Source of the DNA: Setaria digitata
Lineage: Eukaryota > Nematoda > Chromadorea > Rhabditida > Setariidae
Assembly (NCBI GenBank): GCA_003640385.1
Contig: RCAB01000019.1
Span: forward strand, 124,001-188,000
DNA length: 64,000 nucleotides
Reading direction: 5' to 3'
Shown: piece by piece, positions 25,901 through 36,674 of the stretch
How the letters are laid out: every line of letters starts with the position of its first letter
Numbering within the stretch: position 1 is the first letter of the stretch
Position numbers and translations under genes: made by a program
The notes under the pieces: model-generated
Databases searched by the model: none
Told to the model about the DNA's origin: nothing
Seen by the model: only the letters and a program-made list of their open reading frames with translations

Positions 25901-28900
25901 CCTCTGTCAAATAAATACATCAAACAGTACTTGTCCCTACTTCGATGAAAATAACTTCTCTGGAGGATTAACTGCTAGATTTGCAATTTTTTGATTCTTT
26001 CGAATAGAAACTGATGCGCCTAAACCAGAATGAGTCGTTTTCTGGAGCAGCTGTAAGTACTTGGTTCATCAGTATATATTAATCTTTTTGGTTTCACATT
26101 TTAAGATGATTTTAGCAAATACATCATTGGCAAACCAGTAATTCTGCTTAACTTGATTACCCTTAAGAAAGTTCAGCACTGAAAAATTTAACTACCAAGG
26201 CTTCTAAGACCCTAAATATATGACCTAATGTGTGTCTTAATACGCAATTCAAACACCACTTCATAACAAAATTAATTTTGCAATTTTCACACCTTTACTA
26301 ACTGGAAGTAATTTAATCGAATGTGTGTGGGATTTCTTCCCAAGATCAGAGAGTAGAACGGATAATTATAACCAAAATTGGATTCTAATTTACCCAGCAA
26401 CTGTTATAATTATCTTTACAAGTCCTATTCTGTTTGTAGGAAACGGACAATCCTTGAAGTAACCTAACTCATAATCTTCGTTTATTAAAAAGATAAACTT
26501 TTGTGAAGAAATCTTGAGGCAAATGGGACCGTATATGATGTGTTCCAACTCTTCTAAAATAATATTTGGAAGGAAACTAACTGGAAGTGACTTAATTGAA
26601 TGTGTGTAGGATTTCTTCCCAAGATCAGATAGTAGAACAGATAATTTGCGATACCGAATTTGTTGCCAATAAAGCACAATAACGGCCGCTAATGAACCAG
26701 CGATCAAAGTTAATAAAAGTGCGACGATTTTCCTAAAATATATGAGAAGTCATGAAACTCGAAGATGAAAAATAAAACCTGAAACTATCTTTGTTTTCAG
26801 CGTGTCTTTATAACACTACTCTAACTTTTTTTAAAGTTTCTGAAGTAAGATATAATCGAAAAAGACTGTACGAGAGAAGTAACAATTCCTTACCACCATC
26901 CTGAAACTGGTTCATGGGCGATCTGTTTCAGTCCTTCAAAAACATTCTTCCGCTTGCAAAAATAATCGAATGGATTACTTTTCCGATAAGATTTACGAAA
27001 CGGTTTGAATATGTACCATCCATGATCACCTGAAAAGTACTTCTATAAAACAGAAGTAAAATATACTTCGAAAATTAAAAAAAAAAAAAAAAAAAAAGAA
27101 GACATATAAAGGGTGTGCAATAAATTATTATAACAGTTGAAGAAAGATTCCAGACAGATATGAAAAAAACAATCTTTAAAGCACTGGTAAAAATTTATGA
27201 AATGACCTTTCAAATCAGGGTTTTTCTTGAGTTCCCTGCTTCCAGCAATGGTAACTGCATCGTACATATTACATGTTAATGATTCCAAAGGTTCTGGATC
27301 TGGTGCACTGTTCACTCCATTCACTTCAATTGCGTCTACAGATGCACTATACGATCGGCGTATCAAATCGCCTGCAGCAGTGTCATATTGTTTTCTGCTA
27401 TAGTAAATAACACAAATAAGGAAATATGAAACGAAATACAGTTAATGTTCATGTTACACCTACCAACTTTCAGATGTTCTAAAAATAGTATCTTTGAGTA
27501 ACAAGATGAGCTTGATGTTTGTGGATGATAAAACATCTGTTCAATTATTGCAGTACGACGCAATTCTTCCCGCATAGATTTTGATGGTATAATGTATGGT
27601 TCCGAATTGACTGTCCCTACAAAATTATTTCGCCCGTTAATGAAAAGCATCCAAGCTTTTACTAGAAATACTGAATATGTAAAGAAATAGACGAAGTGAA
27701 CAGTTAAATAGCTTTTAGAGCAATCAAATGAACCGAATATAAATAAACAGCATTTCGATGAGTAAAACCATATATGTATTAATTAAGTTTAAAATATACT
27801 TGAATGATTTATTCACTTTTTCTGAAGCAGTAATGGAAATTGCGTCATTATGTAATTAAGAGTTATATGAAGTTCAGCACCTTTAATGTTTCTAAGTAAA
27901 TGACAATCAAAACACTAAAAAAGAAAATTTGAGAAACACTATTTCGACCCGAAAATTCACCGAAATAAAAAGGTGCTTCGATATTGATAATAAACTGATG
28001 ACCATATTCATTAAAGTCACCTAATGCACCTATAGTTTCAGAAGAAAACAAAGAGACCTGAAAAAAATATGCATGAAATAGTTTAGGAGAGGATATTTTA
28101 AAATCATTCGTTTGCCTGAAAATTGCTTTGAACTATCTGAAAACTTTCTTCAAAAAAAAAAAAAAGAATCGAATCTGATACTCTGATACCTGAAATCATC
28201 GGTAGAGGCTTCTGGTTATAAATAATAACAGTGTATTACCAGGAGAAAAAAAAATTAAAAAATTGTAGGTAACACGAACCTCGGATATTCTGCCGCGAGT
28301 TAACTGCCAAGCCCTAGTTATTGGGCTTGACAACTGCTTTTCCCACTTCAAATTCCCACAGCTGTCGACTGCCGAAACAGTACCACTCGGTGGTTCCAAA
28401 AGAAAACGAATATGAGCAGGAGCATTTATCCGTTCAAAATTAAGAGAATGGTCAGATGAAACCAGGCTAATATCGTATTCACTAACTGATAAATTCCATC
28501 TAAAATCAATTAGTGGCACATTAAATGTGAGAAAATTTTCGGCTGAGCCAATCAGTGATACTATGCATGTACATACTTCTCTGCCCCAGTAACAGGATCA
28601 ACAGCTCGCGCAACTTGTGTATTTTTCCGCATGATAAGGGTGTGAAGCGATGAGTCATTTGTTGTGCCCTCGTGTTGCACGCACTTTCCAGCCGTACACT
28701 GATATCGTATCTCAAAAATTATAATCCATAAAAATTTACTAGCGAATAACTTTAGTTTCGCTCAATATGTTACGTATTCGTATCTTCAATCATGAATTCA
28801 GCAAAAATATGAATTCAGCAAAAATACCTGGCCGGTGAGTGGATTGATTCCAGTAGATGTGACAAATGTACCACCAGCAATCTCATCATTACCGATCATT

Positions 28901-30047
28901 ATGCGCGTATTTGCACTCAATGGAATTGGACTCAACGAACTACTTTTTATATTGAACAAGTACAACGAACCGTCAAGCGATGGTATCAGTATGTATGGAA
29001 AATTATCCACTACTAACTGTAATAATCGAGCTGTAGTCAAAAACCATAATTGTGGTATAAATGTAGTAAAAGAATGATACTCAGGGGAAAATGAGAAGAA
29101 TTACAATCTTACATATTATTACATATTGTAACTATTTGATTCTAACTGCGCTGTATATATTGAGAACAACCGGAAAACGAAGTTTTCCACTGGAATTTAC
29201 GTCAGGGAAGCGTTAATAATGTTCTATGTACATAAATACGTATCCTAAGCATATGAGGGACTTTTTCCGGAACAGTCCAAAACTATTCCAAAGTAAAGTA
29301 GTGTAAATAAATGGAGATAAGTTTTACTGAAAGCATAAAATTCAAATGCCCAGAACGCTTTGTTCGGGAGGAAACTAATGATTGTAATTATAATATTACT
29401 TTCTGCTGACTGAGTGAACCTGACAGCAGTGGCATTTTATCAACATCCATTATCCACACTACCTCACCATTATTATCGATATCCATTGCCGTTATTTTGC
29501 CATCTATCGTACTTGCCTGGAAGATAACACATTCCAATCTAAAGAGCCTAATTTAAAAGCTCGAATAACGTGTCTTTTGTAGTGGAACAGTAAAATGTAA
29601 AAAAAAAAAAAAAAAAAAAAACGACAGATAAACACATACCAAAAAATAATGTTTATTGATGAAGCCACTACTACTGCTCGAGCAACATTCCACGAATGCC
29701 TGTTCAGTTGGACGTTTCGTTGATAACTATAATGGAATTTGAATAAACATTTCAGTAACACAATGAATTACATTGTATTACCAAAATATGTTTCTATCCA
29801 TTGTAAAAAAAGACTATACCGCAAGGAAGAAATGTACAAATGATCAGATATAAGAGAATTTATAGAATGTGCCTTTACTAATATGATTATATATTGTGAA
29901 AACCAAAGGATTCAAACAGACTTTTACCTCTTCGAAATCATCTTCTTTGAAAAATACAACTTCGTCTTTGTGCGTTAAAGAAATATGAAGGAAGGTAAAA
30001 AGTAAAATCAGCGTTCCAGTAATCAATGAACTGATCGCTCTTCGCAT
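22916..30047 (-). CDS. pek-1: PERK-type ER-stress eIF2-alpha kinase (spliced, complete)
   Basis: Type I ER membrane kinase that phosphorylates eIF2-alpha when unfolded proteins accumulate. Start chosen at ATG 30047, which opens a signal peptide ([20 protein letters not shown]); an upstream in-frame extension begins only with TTG. Luminal sensor exons between about 29.7 and 27.0 kb carry [24 protein letters not shown] and [17 protein letters not shown], the beta-propeller-like repeats of IRE1/PERK lumens. A membrane segment ([21 protein letters not shown]) lies at about 26.66-26.73 kb. The kinase begins near 25.68 kb: [33 protein letters not shown]. An acidic Ser-rich insert typical of eIF2-alpha kinases follows (24.2-24.8 kb), then HRDLKPQN, DLGLV, SPEQ and a C-lobe ending DHPFSSGR. 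The magnesium-binding loop reads DLG rather than DFG. All catalytic residues seen are intact. Confidence 0.93.
26297..26367 (-). pseudogene. Intronic duplicate of the PERK juxtamembrane exon end (copy B)
   Basis: 71 bp matching 26576-26646 at 65 of 71 positions. It copies the coding end of the exon plus its GTTAGT 5' splice site. It sits in the following intron, has an in-frame TAA immediately upstream and no nearby acceptor, so it probably is not spliced in. Four of six differences would be synonymous. Confidence 0.75.
26576..26646 (-). repeat. PERK juxtamembrane exon end (copy A of the duplicated segment)
   Basis: The functional copy: continuous with the membrane exon ([15 protein letters not shown]), ending ...SLP at 26582 and followed by donor GTTAGT. 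It joins in phase to the next exon, which begins LLQKTTHSG near 26.05 kb. Confidence 0.75.
28792..28825. repeat. 17-bp perfect tandem duplication at a PERK 5' splice site
   Basis: Two adjacent copies of ATGAATTCAGCAAAAAT (28792-28808, 28809-28825). On the coding strand they begin inside the donor GTATTT of the exon ending at 28828, so bases 3 onward of the donor are in the repeat. Confidence 0.9.
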
Positions 30048-30530
30048 TACCCTTTCATCCAGCGCTGATATATCTATGTATTTCAAAAAAGATTCATCTC
30101 GAAGACGACAGCATTTCGATTACACACACTATAGTATGCACAAATACGTAAAAAATTTCTGAAGATATTTCCTGAAATACTACGACAAGCAAGAAGTAAT
30201 TTCAGCAGTCTTTGAATTGGTGCCACTCTTATTTCTTCTATATACACATCAAACACCGAAATCCTTCATTGCAAACTGCAATCAAAAAGAGTAACACGGC
30301 AAGGCCGAATTCTATTGCTTTTAGCATTAAAATTAGCAAGACCGACACTTAACAAACAAATAAAAACTAGCCAACTTTAAACTCTCAACAAGCCCACCAG
30401 CCAAGGTCCGTAAGGCATGAAGGCGTAATATCACATCCGAACGAGTACTCCCCGAGCCCGAAAAGTAATTTACGGTTAGTCATCAATCGTAACATTCCTA
30501 ACAATTGAGAGCAGTCGGTGAAGTCAGGGA

Positions 30531-30538
30531 TATATAAG
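30531..30538 (+). promoter_or_regulatory. Possible TATA box (TATATAAG)
   Basis: A consensus-like TATATAAG within a locally GC-richer stretch, about 480 bases upstream of PERK and pointing the other way, toward the SLC16 gene. It is followed by about 45 bases and a possible donor-like region. It could start the non-coding first exon of the SLC16 gene; unproven. Confidence 0.3.
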
Positions 30539-33500
30539 GAGGACAGAACGGACGTGGCGGAGTCGTAGACGTGAATAAAGTTTTTTATCTCACAGAGAAA
30601 TTTCCCTTGTGGTCAACTGAACTGTGATAGAAATAAAGGGAAATATTCAAAGAAATTACATGAATTACATGCAGTGGGTTCAACTTGTGTCGGACATTGT
30701 TTCTTGATTCATTCCTAGTCGAAATATGAAATGTTGTTTATGTTAGTATTTTTTTATGAACATTTAAGCTGCTAGCCATATGGAATTATTTAGTTTTGAG
30801 TAGTAATGTATAGCTCAATGTGGTGATGTTCTCTTCCGTGCTAAGCCTGTTTTTAAATTCCATTTACTTCATATTGTAATTTCCAGCAGTAAATTGGAAA
30901 AGTCCTCTAACTTGTCGACTGAGGAAATACATCTGAGAATCCGCGTAAATGGATCAGAGGTAAATTGAAAAGGGATTGTTTCGAAATTCAAGAACTATTG
31001 AGCCAATTAATCAGATCAAAAATCTTAATTTTTGAAAGAGGTGTACTGAGTACTTCTTTTCCTTCCATCTCTAAATGCTTACTGTACTTTCGTTTCTGCA
31101 CACCTGAAAAACAACTCTGAAAGGATGGTTTTTTTCTTAATTCTGTTTGGAATTTTGCTTTGTTAAAAAAAAGGAAAAAAAAAAAACGCTAAGGCTCGGT
31201 TCCGTCTCTCCCTCCATTCGTCCCTTGCTATCCTTGCCTATATTTCCCTTTACTATAAAACTTCCTTTACCTTCATTGGCCCACTTTTCTTTTTTACTTA
31301 AATCATGAGTGAGGACTTCATGGTTTGTTGGAGGACTGGTTATTTCAGTATTTTGATGTTTGCAAGAAATAGTGGGAGTTGACAGTGTATCAGGGAACTT
31401 TTAAGGTCATTTTGCTATAAATGATGATAGGAAGAAAATATGAAAAGTCTGCAGAAACGGCCTGCTGTGGTGTTTGTTCACATGTTATGTGTTAAAGAGA
31501 ATGATTTTGTTTTTTGATGAGTGCTGGAGAGACCAAACAAGAGAAAAGACATGAGGAGAATCTGCAGTTCAGATGTTGAACTTGACGGCTTCTTTGCTCC
31601 CATGTGATATAAAAAGCGTGTCAATAAGCAACAACGTGGTGTTCCAATGTGGTAGACAGACCATTAATTTCTAGTTAAATTCACCCACATACTTCACATT
31701 TGCAATTCCGGTTGTAAATAAAACAAATTTAAAGCTTTTTATACTGCTTCAATCTGTGGGATCATTTTTCGTTCCCAGTGTGACGCATCACCAATTCAAC
31801 CAATGATGAATAAATTCTCTCGTGAATGATTGCTCTAACCGATTTCTATGCATTCTGTCGTGAACTTGATCATTTTAACCACAGGTTTCTTTTTTTCTTT
31901 AATGACATGACTGAATTGAACCTTAATGTACGGGCTGTCCAATCTGAAGTGTCTTAATTGTAAGGGGATTTTGCAGCTTTAGATTTACGCACAATTTTGG
32001 AGAGCTGATTCTGCAAATCGGATGAGAAGGGACATGTGTTATGTATTCGCGATAGTATTGAAAATGATGAGATCAGAACTACGGTGTTTTAGAACTCCAA
32101 TTATGAGGTATTTTAAATAATTTTTCAAAATCTCTTCTGTGATATGGAACTTTCTCTTAGCAAATTCAATGAACAGTGTTCCAAAGTTCACCAGGGGATT
32201 TTTTGTGATTCTTCCAACCAATTTCTGTATTCTTGTCACATGGCTAGTACCATCCAGATATGCTCACCACAGGTTTCTTTTTTCCTTCGTTAGTTCGAAA
32301 TCAAACATTCAGAGTCTTCCTGAAAGTTCATCAAGAGCACCAGCCCTCCACGTTCCCTGCATGCGGTATGTACAAACAACGAATGCCTAGCATTACGTCT
32401 CATCAGTTGTCTCGTTCAGTCCATCCAAATGTTCGTCTCGCTGTGTCGTAGCCATTTGTCTCAGTGTATCACGGCATTCACTTCAAGTATAGGTGTGTGT
32501 GTGTGTGACATATGTCTTATGCGGTACGTTTTGGATGCTGGATGCTAGAGGCACGGAAGACCATCTACAGCACTCCAGACTGTACTCGAGTCCTTATCAC
32601 TTCCTTGTGATTACTCACTAAACGTCGACCCATCTTTCCCACCGACTAGATCACTTCCCTGGGATTTTGGCGAGAGTGATGCCTCCTTTTCCTTCTTATC
32701 TTAAATCATTTTTGTTCAACGGAAGGAAACAAGCGATATATTGTATTACCCTCTATTCTGCTCCTGGTTGCGTTTCCCACATCACCTCTTCCATGTTCCA
32801 CAGTAACGAAGATAATGCGCTGTAAAGTTGTGCTCTGCAGCAGATAATTAAGTAAATTACATTGTTCTCACTCCAGATTCTCGATTTTTTACCTCTCCTC
32901 TCCTTTATTTTACCTGTTGCTACACTCCACATCAGTAATATCCTATTTTAAGTTATGGAATGTTACTGCTGGAATACTCGCAGCTAGTTTTGATGATCAT
33001 TGTTGTTGACGAAATGCTGATTTTCCATGAGCATGCTTACGGATTATTCTTTCCATTTGAACCTTTAAGTATTGGGAATTTTATCCTTTCTCTTTAGGAA
33101 CAGAAATTGTTGTTTAATGGATGTGTTATGCTATGATGAGAAGTGGAAAGCTAGTGATTTCAAGTTCTGTTTGAAGCATATCATTCTCGTCAAGCATAAT
33201 TTTTGCAACCAGATTTATTCATTTGCAGCTTTGCTTTGTGACCCCTCCAGAAATTACGCGCTACTTTTTCCCTCATATAACATAAATTTAACTAGACGTA
33301 CCGGAAAAGGTACAAATGGATTCGGAAGAGTCACTTGATAATAATAATACTGGTATTATTTAGAATTACATTACTTTTTTTTTAAAGAATTATACTATAG
33401 AAAAGAAATTTACCATCGGCTTCGGTAGTTAGTGTCTCATTAAAATCAGTTAGAGGAAGTCAGTTAACTTGTCGCATTTCTTCTCTCTCTCACTCCTATG

Positions 33501-33884
33501 TCACATCTGTTCTCTTCAAAGCCCTTTATTTCGTCATGCCTATCTGACATATTTTTTAATCTAAAATTTCAGCTTGTTACCAAGGTTGGTTCTTTTTAGG
33601 GTATTCTGTAATATTATTTTGTGATATCCTACTTATTCTACTATAAATGTGAATCTGATTTATAGTTAACAATCCAGCCATAAATTCTGCGATTTGTGTT
33701 TCTTCTTAATCGTAGATCCTAGAAACATAGATCATAAAATAATTTGTCGAATTCTATTTTTAATCTTGTAATGTTTTTCTTTTTTTTTTTTTTTTTTTTT
33801 TTTTGGGGGGGAGCACGGAAGTTAGAAACATGAAGCAAGAAATGTCAGGTATAGAATGAGATTTATCGTCTTTAAATGTTGCCA

Positions 33885-33934
33885 AACAACTTAACGGTGA
33901 CTTGATTCAGGAGTCAAGTCACCGTTAAGTTGTT
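33885..33934. repeat. Perfect 21-bp-stem hairpin with 8-nt loop
   Basis: Left arm 33885-33905 and right arm 33914-33934 are exact reverse complements (21 bp, no mismatch); loop TTCAGGAG. Stem length is compatible with a short Dicer substrate, but a perfect stem with so small a loop is also the product of fold-back template switching. Not in any gene. Confidence 0.9.
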
Positions 33935-36674
33935 GTGTGAAACTAAAATTTATAGCTTTTTTTTTTCACTGTTTTCACATTACAGTGTGTTCCAAGTTTC
34001 CTCCAAACAGTATTTTTGATAATCTTTGAAAGAAAACTCGCTGCCAACTAACTCTTGTTCGGAACTAATTTAGGTGGGTTCGTATCGTATTACAGCGGTG
34101 TTATCATGCGTAGCAGCGTCTCAAGTTATTTGCAATCTTTGTATTGATTTCCGTCCTGCTACTATTTTTCTAGTGTTAACGGTTTCCAGTCAGAGATATT
34201 CGTAATAATTTAGTCCTCATTGTTTTAATTACCCTGATGTAAACTTCACTTATTTTTAATTGTAATTTTATTTCCTTTTGTTGTATTACCACTTGGAAAA
34301 TGCCATAGTGGAGTAGCACATTAAAATAATATTCATTGTTTCCCTCAGTGACACTATAAAAATTTTTTTGCAAATTCTCACTGAGAAATGTAACAGGTGC
34401 TACTGTATGCGTAATATATGTTCGCAGCCTCAAGTAGGTTAGTTTTCATGCTTCCTTCCTCATCTTCATGCGAAAATTTCGTTTGCTTTTTCTGTTTTTT
34501 TTTTTTCTTTATTTTTGTCAATGGTATGATGGTCAACTTCTGTTGATGTTTTCTACTTTTATCATGAATAAGGAGATTATTGTTTCCTTTTTGAGTTGTT
34601 GACATAGAAACTCTATATCTGTTAGTTATGGTAGCTGTAGAAGTTTATTTTACAATCCAAACACATTTTTTTTCTCCATTTGCGTTCTTCTAGAGTGATT
34701 TTTCTTTCTTTTTTTTATACGAAGTGTTGAGAGTTTTTGAAATTGCTAGATCACTTTTATCAGCAATTTGAGTGAAATCGATCAACATTTCCACTTTATT
34801 TGTTTTTCATATATTCGTAATGGAAATTAGTTTTCAAATGCTTTTGCAGTTTTTCTTACTCATACTGCAGCAAATTTAAGTCTTCAGTGGTAAAGGGTGA
34901 AATACATTAGATAATCTGGACATCTTCGATAGTATTGTTTAACAAGTGGACTAGTCCAGAACTCTTATTAGTTCTCAAGAAAAGATCTTTGACTTTTGAT
35001 TAATTACATCCGATAAATTCTTGGCTCCATACGCTTTAAATATATTCAGCAAACAAGAGTTACAGGAGAGTAAACATCGAAAATGATGACTCTTGTGTGC
35101 TATCTACAAGAATTTTTTAGGACGAGTAATAGATAAGCTTGAAAAACACTGAATACTTCAATAGAGAAATAATCATATAAGGAGCTAGTTGTGAACACTT
35201 GTAAGGCTTTACATCCGTAGTGGTCTGATCGACTTGTCAGATTTCACTCTCCTCTGGTAGTGTTGTAACCGTTCTTCACGGGGTATCCCGTGTTTCTGCT
35301 TGCTTTAATCGCTCTACTCGTTCTTCTGTAAACGATGAAACCTTTAATGCTCAACTGGCTTTGAACTTTGTTTAATTTAGCTCCTTTTCCTGCCGTCAGT
35401 CATTCAAAAAATTATTTGTTGTGAACTTGAACTCCTTATAAGTCAACATAATGTTGGTGAACCCTTCACTAGCATTAATTTAGCCTTTTTAATGTGGAGT
35501 TCGTCTTCGCTTGGGATCTGTTCTTAATTTTTCTTTTCCTTTCCTTTTTTTTTTTTTTTTTTTTTTAACAAATTATAGCTCTAAGAAAACTGCCTGCTGA
35601 AAATGATGTCTACGGATATCTGCTACTAATATACTTCGCTTTGCGATGAATTTTGATTTCTAAAGTTTCAGTAGCTGCTGGAGCAAACCAAAGAAAATGG
35701 CACTGAAATCATATGTTAGTAGAGAATAGGAGACGGAAGTAGCGTCTAATTCAGTTGATGATGTCATTCATCGGAGAAGGCTAAAAGTTGTGATAGACAA
35801 TCAAAATTCGTTTAATTCTCTTTTAACTTTCTGGACTGATTTGATGCGAAATGTGCATTACTTTTATCATATTTTGTAAGATCCTATTTTGAGTATGAAT
35901 GTACTTTAGATTTCTCTTATTTATTCTGGCGCTGCAAATGGTCATTTCGTTGTGATACCGAATAATGAAAGGATTGAATAAAGCATCTTGATTACACTTA
36001 AAGTATTGGTATTGACACTGTCATAATTGTTTGCAAACATTAGTAATTACACGACTGTAACTAAATTTTCTACATCCCTATGTAATATGTCCTAATAAGT
36101 GATCACTTTTATGTCTCCAATTTTTTTATTTGTAATGCGTTTGTTCTTCTCGTTTTTCTCTTTTTAAGATTCGATTGTTAGAAATTCAACTGAAAGCGGA
36201 CGATGTTTTGCAGAGTTTTATTTTTGTTGATTTTTCCCAAAACAAAAAAAAAAAAAGGAAATTTCTATATGCATTTGAAGAGCAAAGTAATGACTTGTGT
36301 ATAAAGTCCAAGTTATTCACTATCCTCTCTCCGTCCAGAAATATTGTAATGTAAAAGGGAATAGTTGAAAAAAAAGAAAAAAGTTGATTCGATTTCATTA
36401 AAAAAGTAAATATTTAAAGTAAAAAAGATTTTTTTTTTTCATTTGTTGGGACTTTGACGTCCGAATTTTCGAGTTTCATAATCATTTTTTTAAATAAAAT
36501 TTTTGTTTAGGTTGTCAAGCCCGATAGTAATATATATTCTTCGCAGAATTTCTTTTAAATTCCTTGCTACTGTTATGATATTAAGAGATAAGAATCAAAT
36601 CCATCGTTTTTCTGCACTTTTTAATTTTTATTGAACACACTGATTTCAGAAAATTGAGCTGTAGCAGGGAAAGT

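Larger units (their letters stand above)
30048..36674. other. 6.6-kb divergent region between PERK and the SLC16 gene
   Basis: Contains upstream regions of two divergent genes. I found no coding exon: open frames are short and unsupported. Present are a TATATAAG at 30531-30538, a perfect hairpin at 33885-33934, a T24 run then G-run at about 33781-33811, another T-run near 35.55 kb, and a clear 3' splice acceptor (ATTTCAG) about 26 bases before the SLC16 ATG. The acceptor implies a non-coding first exon somewhere in this stretch. Confidence 0.55.

Noticed and set aside
6682..30047. FAM193-like and PERK genes as a nematode operon
   Set aside because: Same strand, but separated by 2.8 kb of repeats and spacer, far more than the usual operon gap, and no spliced-leader evidence can be seen in DNA alone.
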